In this document: positions 45,426 to 54,177 of the stretch, one piece after another
Position numbering within the stretch: position 1 is the stretch's first letter
Layout: the number at the start of each line of letters is the position of its first letter
From: an uncultured Alistipes sp.
GTDB lineage: Bacteria; Bacteroidota; Bacteroidia; Bacteroidales; Rikenellaceae
Assembly (NCBI GenBank): GCA_900546065.1
Contig: URBK01000008.1
Coordinates: 51,708 to 115,707 of the forward strand
DNA length: 64,000 nucleotides
Reading direction: 5' to 3'
Position numbers and translations under genes: made by a program
The notes under the pieces: model-generated
Databases searched by the model: none
Told to the model about the DNA's origin: nothing
What the model saw: the letters and a program-made list of their open reading frames with translations, nothing else

Positions 45426-46733
45426 ATGAGAAGGTTTATTCTTACGGCGACAGCCCTGTTTTCGATCATAGCCGCCGCAGCGCAGGGCCCGCGCATCTAC
45501 CGCACGGAGTTCATCACATACGACAAGCGCGAGGATGCCGTGGCGGACAAACGCTCCGAGACGGCCAACTACACCCCCTTCACGCCCGAGCGCATAGCCA
45601 TCGCGGGCGGCGAGGCCCGTTTCGTGCAGAAGATCACGGTCGACGCCACCATGAACGACTACAACATCTTCTTCCATCTGGAGAATGTCGGCATGGCCTA
45701 CACGCTCTTCATCAACAACGAGGCCGTGGCCGAGGTGGAGGACCCCTACACGCCGGCCGACTTTCTGCTCTCGCCCTATCTGAAGCAGGGGGTCAACGAG
45801 TTGATGATAGGTGTACGCCAGAGCCGCACGCCCGAGTTGCAGGAGAACATCTTCCAGCCCGAGACCGAGCAGTTCGAGAACAGCTACCTCTTCGCGCAGC
45901 GGCGCCTTGCCGTCCGCGACTTCGACATCGTGCTCGAACCAGACACAACGCGGCAATACGGCAAACTGCGTCTCGACGTGGTGGTGGCCAACGACTTCAA
46001 CTTCAAGGAGAGCATACAGGTCGGATTCGACATCTACAACCCCAAGGGCAAGCTCATGGAATACAGCGTCAACGAGATCGAGATCGACGGCCACGCGATG
46101 GACACGCTGCACTTCAATCCCGACATCTACCACGCCTACGAGTTCAAGTGGGGTGACGGCCAGCCGCCGTTATACGACGTCATGATATACCTCAAGCGCA
46201 ACGGCATGCTGTGGGAGTACATACCCTTGAAGATAGGGTTCGGCAAGACCGAGTACCGCGACGGCAGCTTCTACCGTTTCGACAAGGTTCTGCATGTGCA
46301 GAAGACGCCGTTCAACGCTCTGGACGACCGCAAGCAGACCTATGTCGAGATCGAGCAGCTCAAGCTGCGCGGCTACAACACCCTCTGCCCCGACTACCCG
46401 CAGCCCAAGTGGTTCTACGACATGTGCGACGAGGCGGGCATGTTCGTCATCGACCGCGCCAACATAAACTCGCCGACGGACAGCAACATACGCTCCGTAG
46501 GAGGTACGCCGGCAAACGACCCCGCTCTCGAGGAGGAGTATCTCACGCGTGTGAAGTCGATGTACTACCGCTCGCGCAACCACTCCTGCATCATAGCCTT
46601 CTGTCTGGGCGGCAACCCCTCGGGCAACGGATACAACATGTACAAGGCATACGAGTGGCTCAAGTCGGTCGAACACCGACGCCCCATAATATACGAGGGT
46701 GCCGAGGGCGAGTGGAACAACGATCTGAAATAG
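45426..46733 (+). CDS. GH2-like exported protein lacking the acid/base glutamate
   Basis: A 435-residue product with a signal peptide (MRRFILTATALFSIIAAAAQ). It contains an N-terminal beta-sandwich (NYNIFFHLENVGMAYTLFINNEAVAEVEDPYTPADFLLSPYLKQGVNELMIGV), an Ig-like domain and the first part of a GH2 TIM barrel. Where active GH2 enzymes read GNE, it reads LGGNPSGNGYNMYKAYEWLKS, so the general acid/base is missing. The chain stops soon after EGEWNNDLK, before the nucleophile region. It is probably non-catalytic, perhaps binding. A dedicated promoter suggests it is still expressed. It could alternatively be a truncated enzyme. Confidence 0.75.
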   Translation: MRRFILTATALFSIIAAAAQGPRIYRTEFITYDKREDAVADKRSETANYTPFTPERIAIAGGEARFVQKITVDATMNDYNIFFHLENVGMAYTLFINNEAVAEVEDPYTPADFLLSPYLKQGVNELMIGVRQSRTPELQENIFQPETEQFENSYLFAQRRLAVRDFDIVLEPDTTRQYGKLRLDVVVANDFNFKESIQVGFDIYNPKGKLMEYSVNEIEIDGHAMDTLHFNPDIYHAYEFKWGDGQPPLYDVMIYLKRNGMLWEYIPLKIGFGKTEYRDGSFYRFDKVLHVQKTPFNALDDRKQTYVEIEQLKLRGYNTLCPDYPQPKWFYDMCDEAGMFVIDRANINSPTDSNIRSVGGTPANDPALEEEYLTRVKSMYYRSRNHSCIIAFCLGGNPSGNGYNMYKAYEWLKSVEHRRPIIYEGAEGEWNNDLK

Positions 46734-46900
46734 GATCTGAAGAGGGCTGGACTACGAGCCTTTGCACCGCCGAGAGGTTGTGTCGCGATCGGTCGTAACG
46801 TATTCCCAAGGATGCGGCAACGTATGACCCGGCCCGGCGACAGGCCATCACAAGAGAAGACGGCATACCCCCATAAGAGATTTACAACGGGCGACCAGCC

Positions 46901-47374
46901 ATGAATATCGAACTGATAATGGTCGGCAAGACCGACTCCCCCGAGGTGGAGGCCCTGCTGGCGACCTACGCCAAGCGTATAAACCGCTACTGCCGCATGG
47001 CCGTAACGACCCTCGCCGACGTCCGCAATACGCGCAACATGGCCCCCGCGACGCAGAAACGCGCCGAGGGCGAGATGATCCTGCGCAACGTCGCGGAGGG
47101 AGATTACCTGCTGCTGCTCGACGAACACGGCACCGAATATACCTCCATCGAGTTCGCGCAGTGGATGCAGAAACGCATGTCGAGCGGCGTCAAACGCCTC
47201 GTGATGGTCATAGGCGGCCCTTACGGATTCTCGGACGAGGTCTACGCCCGCGCCGACGGCAAGTTGTCTCTCTCGCGCATGACATTCTCCCACCAGATCG
47301 TACGCGCCATATTCGCCGAACAGCTCTACCGCGCATTCTCCATTCTCAACAACGAACCTTACCACCACGAATAA
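46901..47374 (+). CDS. rlmH: 23S rRNA (pseudouridine1915-N3)-methyltransferase
   Basis: SPOUT-family methyltransferase acting on the mature 70S ribosome, 157 residues. The trefoil-knot C-terminus is diagnostic: VMVIGGPYGFSDEVYARADGKLSLSRMTFSHQIVRAIFAEQLYRAF, with SAM binding by GGPYGF. The upstream YLLLLDEHGTEYTSIEFAQWMQ is also conserved. It precedes the LTA-synthase-like gene by 9 bp, so the two are likely cotranscribed. Confidence 0.96.
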   Translation: MNIELIMVGKTDSPEVEALLATYAKRINRYCRMAVTTLADVRNTRNMAPATQKRAEGEMILRNVAEGDYLLLLDEHGTEYTSIEFAQWMQKRMSSGVKRLVMVIGGPYGFSDEVYARADGKLSLSRMTFSHQIVRAIFAEQLYRAFSILNNEPYHHE

Positions 47375-47383
47375 CCGCCCGCG

Positions 47384-49432
47384 ATGAGACTCCTGTGCAC
47401 ACATACGTTCCTGCTCGTGCGGCGCATAGTGCTGCTATACGTCGTGCTGGCGCTCTGCCGCGTCGTATTCTACATCTGCAACAGGCAACTCATAGGCGCG
47501 CTGCCTGTGGACGAATGGTGGCCGCTGCTGTGCGGAGCCCTGAAGTTCGACACAGTATCGATACTCTACATCAACGCCATATATATACTCATGGCACTCG
47601 TGCCGCTGCACGTGCGCGAACGTGCGTGGTGGCAGAGGATGATGTTCTGGTACTATGCGGTTGTCAACGCCTTGGCCGTGGCGCTCAACATGGCCGACGC
47701 AATATATTTCCGCTATACGCAGAAACGGTTCACCGCCGACGAGATATTCTTTGCCGACAACGACAACTCGCTGCAGCTCGTCCTCAAGTTCGCCGCCGAG
47801 AACTGGGCTGTCGTCGCGGCGGGTGCCGTTATCATAGTCCTGCTCGTATGGGGTTACCGCCGCCGCACGGAGCCAGAGGTACTCTTTGCCGGCGCATGGT
47901 ATTACCTTACAAGCCTCGTGATGCTGCTCGCGGGCACGGCCCTCACCATAGGCGGCATACGCGGCGGCTTCACCAAGATGACGCGCCCGATAACCCTCTC
48001 GAACGCCACGCTCTACACCTCGGACAACGCCCGCGCCACCTTCATCCTGAGCAACCCCTTCTGCGTGCTGCGCACGGCGGGCTCCTCCTCGGCCATAAGT
48101 TATGAACACTACTTCGACGAGGCGACACTCGGCAACATATTCTCCCCCATACACCGCCCCGCACGACGGATTCCGGCCCCTGCGGCGGATTCAGCGACTC
48201 TCGCAGCGGATACGATTAGACTTTCGGCTGACACTACGGCCACGGCCGCGGGCTCGATGGCGGGACGCAACGTCGTCATATTCATCATGGAGAGCTTCTC
48301 GGCCGAGCACTCGGCCCGTCTGCGGCCCGACCTCTACGAGGATAAGGAGCAAAAGGGATATACGCCCTTCCTCGATTCGCTCATGGGTTGCGGGTACACA
48401 TTCAACCGCATGTACGCAAACGGCAAACGGTCGATACAGGCCCTGCCCGCAGTGTGGAGCTCCATACCGTCATTCAAGACGCCATTCGTACTGATGCCGC
48501 AGTCGCTGGCCCCGACATACCCGCTGCCCGCCATACTCGCCGACGAGGGCTACCGCACGCTCTTCTTCTGCGGGTCGGACCGCGGATCGATGGGCTTCGA
48601 GGCCTACGCCAACGCCGCAGGCATAACCGAATCGTACAGCCGCGAGGATTACGAGAAGGAGCACGGCCGCGACGACTTCGACGGCTATTGGGGCATCTGG
48701 GACGAGGAGTTCATGCAATATATGGGCGAGGTGCTCGGCCGTACGCAGCAACCGTTCTTCGCCTCGATATTCACACTCTCGTCACACCACCCCTTCGTCA
48801 TACCCGCGCGCTATGAGGGACAATTCCCCGACGGGCTCACCAAAAACCATCGCTGCGTGGCGTATGTCGACAACGCCTTCCGCCTATTCTGCGAGCGGTT
48901 CGGCTCACAGGAGTGGTTCCGCAAGACACTCTTCGTCTTCGTGGCCGACCACGTCTCGAGCGAGAAATTCTCGGAAGAGTTCCGGCATTCGCCCGCCGAC
49001 TACCAGATATTCGGGTTTATGTACGCTCCCGACAGCCGCCTGCAGGGCGAATATGCACACGTCGCCTCACAGATAGACATCATGCCCACACTGCTCGGAC
49101 TGCTCGGATACGACAGCCCCTACTTCGCCTTCGGCCGCGACATATTCAACGAGCCGACAGACACACCCGCGGCCGTCAACTATGACAACAATATCTATCA
49201 GGCCGTCACGGACGACTATCTTGTGCGATTCGACGAGAAGAGCGTGCGCGACATATACGCCGTAGGGGACGTGCGGCACGAGCACAACCTCGCCGGCGAG
49301 GTGTCGGCCGCGGCAACGGAACAATATCTCAAGGCACTCATACAGAGCTACTATACACATGTCGAAAACAAAAACTATATAGTGAATGATACCCTTCCAC
49401 AAGGTTCTTACCACCGACAAGCCGACCATTGA
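47384..49432 (+). CDS. LTA synthase-family phosphoglycerol/phosphoethanolamine transferase-like protein
   Basis: Inner-membrane enzyme of 682 residues. Five or six helices lie at about 10-30, 55-75, 85-110, 130-155 and 165-185, followed by a periplasmic alkaline-phosphatase-fold domain from about residue 285 (RNVVIFIMESFSAEH, metal Glu). The nucleophile region is YANGKRSIQALPAVWSS, with Ser or Thr as acceptor. Metal ligands recur in FVFVADHVSSEKF and the HHPF segment (SSHHPFVIP). It probably transfers a phospho-head group to an envelope glycan or lipid. The substrate is not known in Bacteroidetes. Its end overlaps the next gene by 47 bp. Confidence 0.88.
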   Translation: MRLLCTHTFLLVRRIVLLYVVLALCRVVFYICNRQLIGALPVDEWWPLLCGALKFDTVSILYINAIYILMALVPLHVRERAWWQRMMFWYYAVVNALAVALNMADAIYFRYTQKRFTADEIFFADNDNSLQLVLKFAAENWAVVAAGAVIIVLLVWGYRRRTEPEVLFAGAWYYLTSLVMLLAGTALTIGGIRGGFTKMTRPITLSNATLYTSDNARATFILSNPFCVLRTAGSSSAISYEHYFDEATLGNIFSPIHRPARRIPAPAADSATLAADTIRLSADTTATAAGSMAGRNVVIFIMESFSAEHSARLRPDLYEDKEQKGYTPFLDSLMGCGYTFNRMYANGKRSIQALPAVWSSIPSFKTPFVLMPQSLAPTYPLPAILADEGYRTLFFCGSDRGSMGFEAYANAAGITESYSREDYEKEHGRDDFDGYWGIWDEEFMQYMGEVLGRTQQPFFASIFTLSSHHPFVIPARYEGQFPDGLTKNHRCVAYVDNAFRLFCERFGSQEWFRKTLFVFVADHVSSEKFSEEFRHSPADYQIFGFMYAPDSRLQGEYAHVASQIDIMPTLLGLLGYDSPYFAFGRDIFNEPTDTPAAVNYDNNIYQAVTDDYLVRFDEKSVRDIYAVGDVRHEHNLAGEVSAAATEQYLKALIQSYYTHVENKNYIVNDTLPQGSYHRQADH

Positions 49433-50831
49433 CGCCTATCTGGCCGCGGCGGCAATACCCATCTGCGACTACACCTTCGCCAACATCTACTGCTGGCAAC
49501 ACCAATACAACACCGTCTGGGCCGAAGTTGACGGCTCGCTCGTCGTCCGCTTCGACCTCGGACACGGCCAGCGCGGATATATGGTTCTGGGCTGCGAGAA
49601 CTTCGGACAGTTGCTCCCCCTGCTTATGGAGGATGCGCACGACGCAGGCCTGCCTTTCCGCATGATCGCCATGTGCCACCGCTGCGCCGAGAGTTTCGCC
49701 GCATGGGCCGACGCCCACTACGGGCTCCGTCCCGACGGCACGCCCGTCATCATCAATATGGAGGCCGAGGCCGCCGCATGCCTGCGCCGCGGCAACGAGT
49801 GTTTCGCAATATGCGACAACCGCGACTATCAGGACTACATATACTCACTGTCGGACCTGTGCCAGCTCACAGGCCGCAAATACCAGCCCAAGCGCAACCA
49901 CGTCAACCGCTTCGAGGCGCTCTACGACTACACGTTCGAGGAGCTGCGGCCGGAAGACATAGATGAATGCCTGCGCCTTGAGGGCGAATGGCAGCAGCGC
50001 AAGGAGGCCGACGAAGTCGACGACGTGGAGCACCGCACGGAACACGAATACGAGATGTCGGAGGAGCAGCGGGCCATACGCCGCGCATTCGACGCCTACG
50101 AGGCTCTGGGCCTCTACGGCGGCGTGCTGCGCGTAGAGGGCCGCATGGTTGCCTTTACGTACGGGTCGCAGATCACACCCGAGGTCTTCTGCACGCATAT
50201 CGAGAAGGCCGACTCGTCATACGAGGGCGTCTTCCCCATGATAAACCGCTGTTTCGCCCGTGCGCTTGCCGCGCGCGGCTACACCATGGTTAACCGAGAA
50301 GAGGATATGGGCCTCGCGGGACTGCGCCGCTCGAAGATGTCGTACCACCCCGCCGCCATGCAGGAGAAGATGACGCTGCGGGCACTCTCGCTGCGCGAGA
50401 TCGAGTGCCGCGAGCTGTGGCAGCGGGTCTTCGGCGACGACCGTGCGTTCATCGACCTATACCTGACGGAGGTCTACCGCCCCGAAAACATGCTCGTGCG
50501 CTGCGACGAGGCCGGACATATCGTATCGATGCTCCACATCGTCGAGATCGACACTACATACGGCCCCACGGGATACCTCTACGCCATCGCCACCGATGAG
50601 GCGTGGCGCGGCCGCGGCCTTGCCTCGGCACTTATAGAGGAGGCCGTCGAGGAGCTGCGCCGCCGCGGCATGGCCGCCGTGATGCTCATACCCTCGCACG
50701 AGGATCTCAAGGCGTTCTATGAGCGTCTGGGCTTCGAGGACAGCAACTATCCGCTCGACTTCTCCGAAGGGTTCGATTTCGGTACGGGCGACGCAAAATA
50801 CGACCTTGCGATGGTGCAGCCGCTCAAATAA
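49386..50831 (+). CDS. DUF2156 (LPG-synthase-like) domain fused to a GNAT acetyltransferase domain
   Basis: A 481-residue cytosolic protein. Residues 1-300 are a DUF2156/phosphatidylglycerol lysyltransferase C-terminal-like domain (CDYTFANIYCWQHQYNTVWAEVDGSLVVRF; RGYTMVNREEDMGLAGLRRSKMSYHPAAMQEK). Residues 335-481 are a GNAT domain with motif A YLYAIATDEAWRGRGLASALIEEAV and LKAFYERLGFED. The start overlaps the LTA-synthase-like gene by 47 bp, which suggests translational coupling and a role in envelope modification (inference). Both halves have acyltransferase folds. Confidence 0.85.
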   Translation: MIPFHKVLTTDKPTIDAYLAAAAIPICDYTFANIYCWQHQYNTVWAEVDGSLVVRFDLGHGQRGYMVLGCENFGQLLPLLMEDAHDAGLPFRMIAMCHRCAESFAAWADAHYGLRPDGTPVIINMEAEAAACLRRGNECFAICDNRDYQDYIYSLSDLCQLTGRKYQPKRNHVNRFEALYDYTFEELRPEDIDECLRLEGEWQQRKEADEVDDVEHRTEHEYEMSEEQRAIRRAFDAYEALGLYGGVLRVEGRMVAFTYGSQITPEVFCTHIEKADSSYEGVFPMINRCFARALAARGYTMVNREEDMGLAGLRRSKMSYHPAAMQEKMTLRALSLREIECRELWQRVFGDDRAFIDLYLTEVYRPENMLVRCDEAGHIVSMLHIVEIDTTYGPTGYLYAIATDEAWRGRGLASALIEEAVEELRRRGMAAVMLIPSHEDLKAFYERLGFEDSNYPLDFSEGFDFGTGDAKYDLAMVQPLK

Positions 50832-50918
50832 CGGCTGAAAGCACCGCAAAACTCTGCAGCCGAATTTGCCTGAGCCACAGCAGGCTGTATATAAGAATAT
50901 ATCGGCACATATAAATAG

Positions 50919-50953
50919 GAAACCCTTGCGGCAGCACCTGTCGCAAGGGTTTC
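50919..50953. terminator. Inverted repeat after the DUF2156-GNAT gene
   Basis: Perfect 12-bp arms gaaacccttgcg and cgcaagggtttc have an 11-nt loop. There is no T-run on the plus strand, so it may work as a weak terminator or a 3' stabiliser. Confidence 0.5.
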
Positions 50954-50984
50954 TCACACAAATAAACCGATGTAAACTACAAAT

Positions 50985-51016
50985 AAAAAAGGGGCCGTGT
51001 AGATCAACACGGCCCC
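50985..51016 (-). terminator. Rho-independent terminator of the fimbrillin-like operon
   Basis: On the minus strand the stem ggggccgtgt and acacggcccc with loop tgatct is followed by six T (plus-strand aaaaaa at 50985-50990). Confidence 0.85.
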
Positions 51017-51156
51017 GACTAAAAATAGGGATCAATGAATCCGGCCCGTTGGGTTAATACGTGTACTTAGGGGTTACAAAGCCGTACCTCACCCTCATAT
51101 TCGGAACGACATTGACAGCACACGCTCGGCAAAACCGTTCGGGGCTGGATTTGTCG

Positions 51157-53772
51157 TTACTTCACCTGAGCGTCGTTTACAACAACGTTGATAGCGCCAT
51201 TACTATTATCTTTATCCAGGAACATTACGGGAGTAACATTACCCTTGAATCGGATAGTGCGTGCTGCACCCGAAGCGTTCTTCAGGACGCCGATAGGCTG
51301 GCCATAATATGAGGTGTTGTAGTCATTATCAAGCACCTGCAGCGTCTCAGTTGCTGAAACCAAAGGACGAACTGCATCGGTATCAATCGTAAGCGTTGCA
51401 GTGCAGTCGTATACCTGCATCTCCTTCTCGGCAACATTGAGAGTAGCATAACCTACAAGCGAACCAATGTAACCCTTGATGTTAGAAGTACCGGCAACAA
51501 CACACTCGCTCAACTGGGCATCCTCGGCCTCTGCAAGCAGAAGACCAACATGAGGCTGCATAGATGCGGCATAAGCGATATCACCCTTGTTAAGGCCATC
51601 GTATATACCCTCGATATCGATGTTGTTAACAGTTACCTTCGATACAGAGTTTGACTTAAGCGACAGACCGGCAACCTTGGCAGGAACAAACGTATCCTCA
51701 TCGGTTATGATGTAGATCTTAACACCGTCAACGGTAAGGTTGCTGATAGCATCTGCGGTAAACGGAGCCAGATCAGCCTGAACACCACCAGCCTCAGACG
51801 ACTGCATATAGACATCGCTCACCGTCTTGCCATTACCGTTAATAGAGGCAATTGCACTGGCAGAGTCACGCTTCCAGATATAGGGATGATTGTCCTTCTC
51901 TACTATGCTGCCGTTAAGCTCCATGTTGTTCATCAGGATGACGCTGGTTGCGCCACTCTGAGCTGCATAAGCCAACTGCTCTGCATAGAGAATCTCTACC
52001 TCACCCTTAGTATTAGTTTTGGTAGCCTGAACTGCACCACCGGTCCAGTAGCTTGTGCCTGCTATGAGAATAGAATATACTCCTCCATCATCGATGTTAC
52101 CCTTCATTGTGCCAAGCAGATCGCTAACCTCACAAGCCTCTTCAACGCTAAGTACTCGGTGACCAGCGCCAAATCCTACTTTACCAAAGAGCGGGCCGCT
52201 AACGTTGAAATCGGTTACGTTCTTCAACGCCAAATCCTTATTCATGCGCAACTCCTCGGCAACACTTACAATATTCTTATTCTGGCCTTCGTCTACTACT
52301 ACATTCAACTTGGCAAGTCCGCTGGGACGAACCTCTCCAAAGATAGCGCTCGCAGTACAATTCTTTATCGTTATATCTTCGATCTTTGCATCACCTGCAG
52401 CATCCTTGGTCAGAAGAACACCGTATACATCCTTGTCCTTTGCAGCAGTAACATTCTCAAAGGTAATTCCGCTTATGGCAGCACCCTTTGCCAACTCGCC
52501 AAATATACCATTCATATCATCAATCTGAACATCCTTGATGACAGCACCGTTACCGGTAATGGTATTGCTGAAAGACTTAATGCTGGGGAAGCCGTTAGCA
52601 AGATAGTTCGAAATATCGGCATTCTGACCGCCCATCTCGGTAGAGATCTTGATCATGGCATCACGCGAGAAATCAAGCTTAGCTACACTGCAAAGGAATG
52701 CATCAGCCTTCGTTCCCTCATTGTACTCACGGATGTAGGTCAGAAGATCCAACTGATCCTTGATGATAACAGCATTCGAAGGATTGTACATCAAAGGTAT
52801 AATATTACCATCCTTGTCCTTGCCATCGTTAACATTAAAGATCATGTTCGACAACTGAGGTCTTGCACTCGTGTAAACCAACTCCTTGGTAAATGTAACC
52901 TCATTCTTCTCGCCCTTGTTAACAACGATCTTCACATAAACAGGCGTATTCTTAGCCTTTGCTACCACATTTGCAGGAATAACAAACATATACTCCTTCT
53001 CAGTATGGCAAAGAGCATCGGTTAACTGGCCACAGGTCAGGGTAATATCAGTGCTCCACTGAGCCGATACAGGATCCGCAGGAACCGTAAGATACTGTCT
53101 GAAACCCTCCGCATAACCGGCATCTTTACGACCTACAGGAGTAAGCTTAGCCGTACCTGCCAAATAGATAGGGGTTTCCCCTGCTTCATCTGACGACATG
53201 CTAAGCGTCAGGGTCTTGATAGGCGCAGTACCTTCAATTGCAACATTAAGATAATCAGCGACAGGGTACATCGTGATGTTGGCCTCACCTACGCCATCGA
53301 CTTCCTCTACCGTGAACTCAGGACAAACAGCCGGAGCCGTCATAGGAGTGAACGAGCCATCACGGAAATTCTGATTGGCGAGAATAGTCAGTTCCAGATC
53401 GTCGGCCGAAGCTGCCTTCTTCATATTAACCGTATAGGGATAATATGCAAAATGCGTTTTACCGCAAAGCAACTTGTGATCCATACTTACGAACTTACCA
53501 TTTTCCTGACCATCGCACTCGTTAGGAAGAGAGAATACCACATTCTGGGCGCTATTGGTTCCATTATCAAAAACACCAATGGCATCACCAGCAGACCAAC
53601 GGAATTTACGATCCTCGCCAAGATATGTACGAGTAACCTCACCCGTATAAACAGATGCAGATAATACGCTCGCAGCGTCGGTACTAACTGGAGCGAGAGC
53701 CTCTGTATCGTCTTTCGCGCAACCGGCGAAAAGGACGGCTGCTGCAGAAGCTAGATAAAAGATTTTTTTCAT
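51157..53772 (-). CDS. Large fimbrillin-like (Mfa-type) lipoprotein
   Basis: An 871-residue surface lipoprotein. The signal peptide ends in a lipobox (AAAVLFAGC, lipidated Cys near residue 18, then AKDDTEA). The segment TRTYLGEDRKFRWSAGDAIGVFDNG at about residues 48-72 is typical of fimbrillin-family N-terminal domains in Bacteroidales. The region to about 310 continues that fold. The remaining 550 residues are repetitive Gly/Asn/Asp/Val stretches suggestive of a parallel beta-helix (ITGNGAVIKDVQIDDMNGIFGEL; ISGITFENVTAAKD; SINGNGKTVSDVYMQSSEAGG). A stem fimbria subunit or an adhesin-like surface protein are both possible. Base composition is clearly lower in GC than the neighbours. A micro-ORF and a long leader precede it. 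Confidence 0.75.
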   Translation of the reverse strand: MKKIFYLASAAAVLFAGCAKDDTEALAPVSTDAASVLSASVYTGEVTRTYLGEDRKFRWSAGDAIGVFDNGTNSAQNVVFSLPNECDGQENGKFVSMDHKLLCGKTHFAYYPYTVNMKKAASADDLELTILANQNFRDGSFTPMTAPAVCPEFTVEEVDGVGEANITMYPVADYLNVAIEGTAPIKTLTLSMSSDEAGETPIYLAGTAKLTPVGRKDAGYAEGFRQYLTVPADPVSAQWSTDITLTCGQLTDALCHTEKEYMFVIPANVVAKAKNTPVYVKIVVNKGEKNEVTFTKELVYTSARPQLSNMIFNVNDGKDKDGNIIPLMYNPSNAVIIKDQLDLLTYIREYNEGTKADAFLCSVAKLDFSRDAMIKISTEMGGQNADISNYLANGFPSIKSFSNTITGNGAVIKDVQIDDMNGIFGELAKGAAISGITFENVTAAKDKDVYGVLLTKDAAGDAKIEDITIKNCTASAIFGEVRPSGLAKLNVVVDEGQNKNIVSVAEELRMNKDLALKNVTDFNVSGPLFGKVGFGAGHRVLSVEEACEVSDLLGTMKGNIDDGGVYSILIAGTSYWTGGAVQATKTNTKGEVEILYAEQLAYAAQSGATSVILMNNMELNGSIVEKDNHPYIWKRDSASAIASINGNGKTVSDVYMQSSEAGGVQADLAPFTADAISNLTVDGVKIYIITDEDTFVPAKVAGLSLKSNSVSKVTVNNIDIEGIYDGLNKGDIAYAASMQPHVGLLLAEAEDAQLSECVVAGTSNIKGYIGSLVGYATLNVAEKEMQVYDCTATLTIDTDAVRPLVSATETLQVLDNDYNTSYYGQPIGVLKNASGAARTIRFKGNVTPVMFLDKDNSNGAINVVVNDAQVK

Positions 53773-53801
53773 GATTTGAACGGATAAATTTTGAAATAAT
53801 T

Positions 53802-53818
53802 GTCTAAGATTTCAGCAA
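53802..53818 (-). repeat. Third copy of the leader hairpin arm, between micro-ORF and lipoprotein gene
   Basis: Plus-strand gtctaagatttcagcaa is nearly identical to the arm gtctaagtttcagcaa at 54136-54151. On the minus-strand transcript it can pair with the arm at 54033-54051 at 15 of 17 positions. It lies 7 bp after the micro-ORF stop and 29 bp before the lipoprotein ATG. Confidence 0.6.
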
Positions 53819-53824
53819 TTGACA

Positions 53825-53941
53825 TTACCACTCAATAGGATCCTTCGTTGTGCTGCTGAGTGCGAATCCCTTCTCGACGTTGATCGACTCAACGTTTACC
53901 ACAGGAGCCTCATAGGCTCTCGTTACAGTTGTTTTCTTCAT
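53825..53941 (-). CDS. 38-residue micro-ORF upstream of the fimbrillin-like gene
   Basis: ATG at 53941 to TAA at 53825-53827 encodes 38 residues beginning MKKTTVTRAYEAPVVNVESI and continuing NVEKGFALSSTTKDPIEW. The A-rich sequence before the ATG (aaacaacaaaaaa) is a strong Bacteroidetes initiation region. From memory, small proteins of the form MKK...Y.AP...V...E.GFA.S...W are often encoded just before fimbrillin-like lipoproteins in Bacteroidales. The match in position, length and ending is good. There is no signal peptide or membrane segment. Function is unknown; it may be a leader peptide or a small partner protein. Confidence 0.7.
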   Translation of the reverse strand: MKKTTVTRAYEAPVVNVESINVEKGFALSSTTKDPIEW

Positions 53942-54032
53942 TTTTTTGTTGTTTATAAAAAGGTTAAACATAAAGTGTTCTATTCCCTTCGACACAAGAC
54001 AACAAAAAAAGACGTGGACTAAATCTGTGTTT

Positions 54033-54153
54033 GTTTGCTGAGGTCTTAGACTACCTATCCGCCCAAATCAAGAATAAAGCCCACGTTGAAACCAACGAGA
54101 GCGCAAACTTTATTCCTCGGCGGTTCGATAAAAGTGTCTAAGTTTCAGCAAAC
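54033..54153 (-). ncRNA. Nested hairpin element in the fimbrillin leader (structured RNA candidate)
   Basis: Four nested complementary pairs lie within 121 bp. Outer: gtttgctga..cttagac (54033-54051) with gtctaag..tcagcaaac (54136-54153). Next: tatc+cgcc (54056-54063) with ggcg..gata (54119-54130, four-base bulge). Next: aataaag (54073-54079) with ctttatt (54108-54114). Inner: cgttg (54084-54088) with caacg (54093-54097) and a 4-nt loop. It lies downstream of the minus-strand promoter, so it would be the 5' leader of the micro-ORF/lipoprotein transcript. A plus-strand RNA ending at the T-run 54171-54177 is an alternative. It matches no class I can name. Confidence 0.5.
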
Positions 54154-54159
54154 CAGAGT

Positions 54160-54177
54160 AAAGCTAACGCTTTTTTT
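54160..54177 (+). terminator. Small hairpin with T-run on the plus strand
   Basis: Stem aaagc and gcttt (5 bp, loop taac) runs into a total of seven T. It would end a plus-strand transcript through the hairpin element, but no plus-strand promoter is visible upstream. Confidence 0.3.

Larger units (their letters stand above)
50832..51156. other. Convergent intergenic region
   Basis: 325 bp between the fusion gene and the lipoprotein gene. It contains two strong hairpins (50919-50953 and 50985-51016) and a 140-bp stretch next to the lipoprotein stop with no recognisable feature. Confidence 0.6.

Noticed and set aside
46734..46900. Continuation of the GH2-like gene past its TAG stop
   Set aside because: The frame is open to 46902, but the residues do not resemble GH2 sequence, so a simple nonsense mutation does not explain the short protein.
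51886..53025. A 379-residue plus-strand frame inside the fimbrillin-like gene
   Set aside because: It is antisense to a lipoprotein with a clear lipobox and has no promoter or family features.
54033..54153. Invertible promoter bounded by inverted repeats
   Set aside because: The arms are imperfect, the segment between them contains no promoter boxes, the real promoter lies outside at 54269-54299, and no invertase gene is nearby. RNA structure explains the pattern better.
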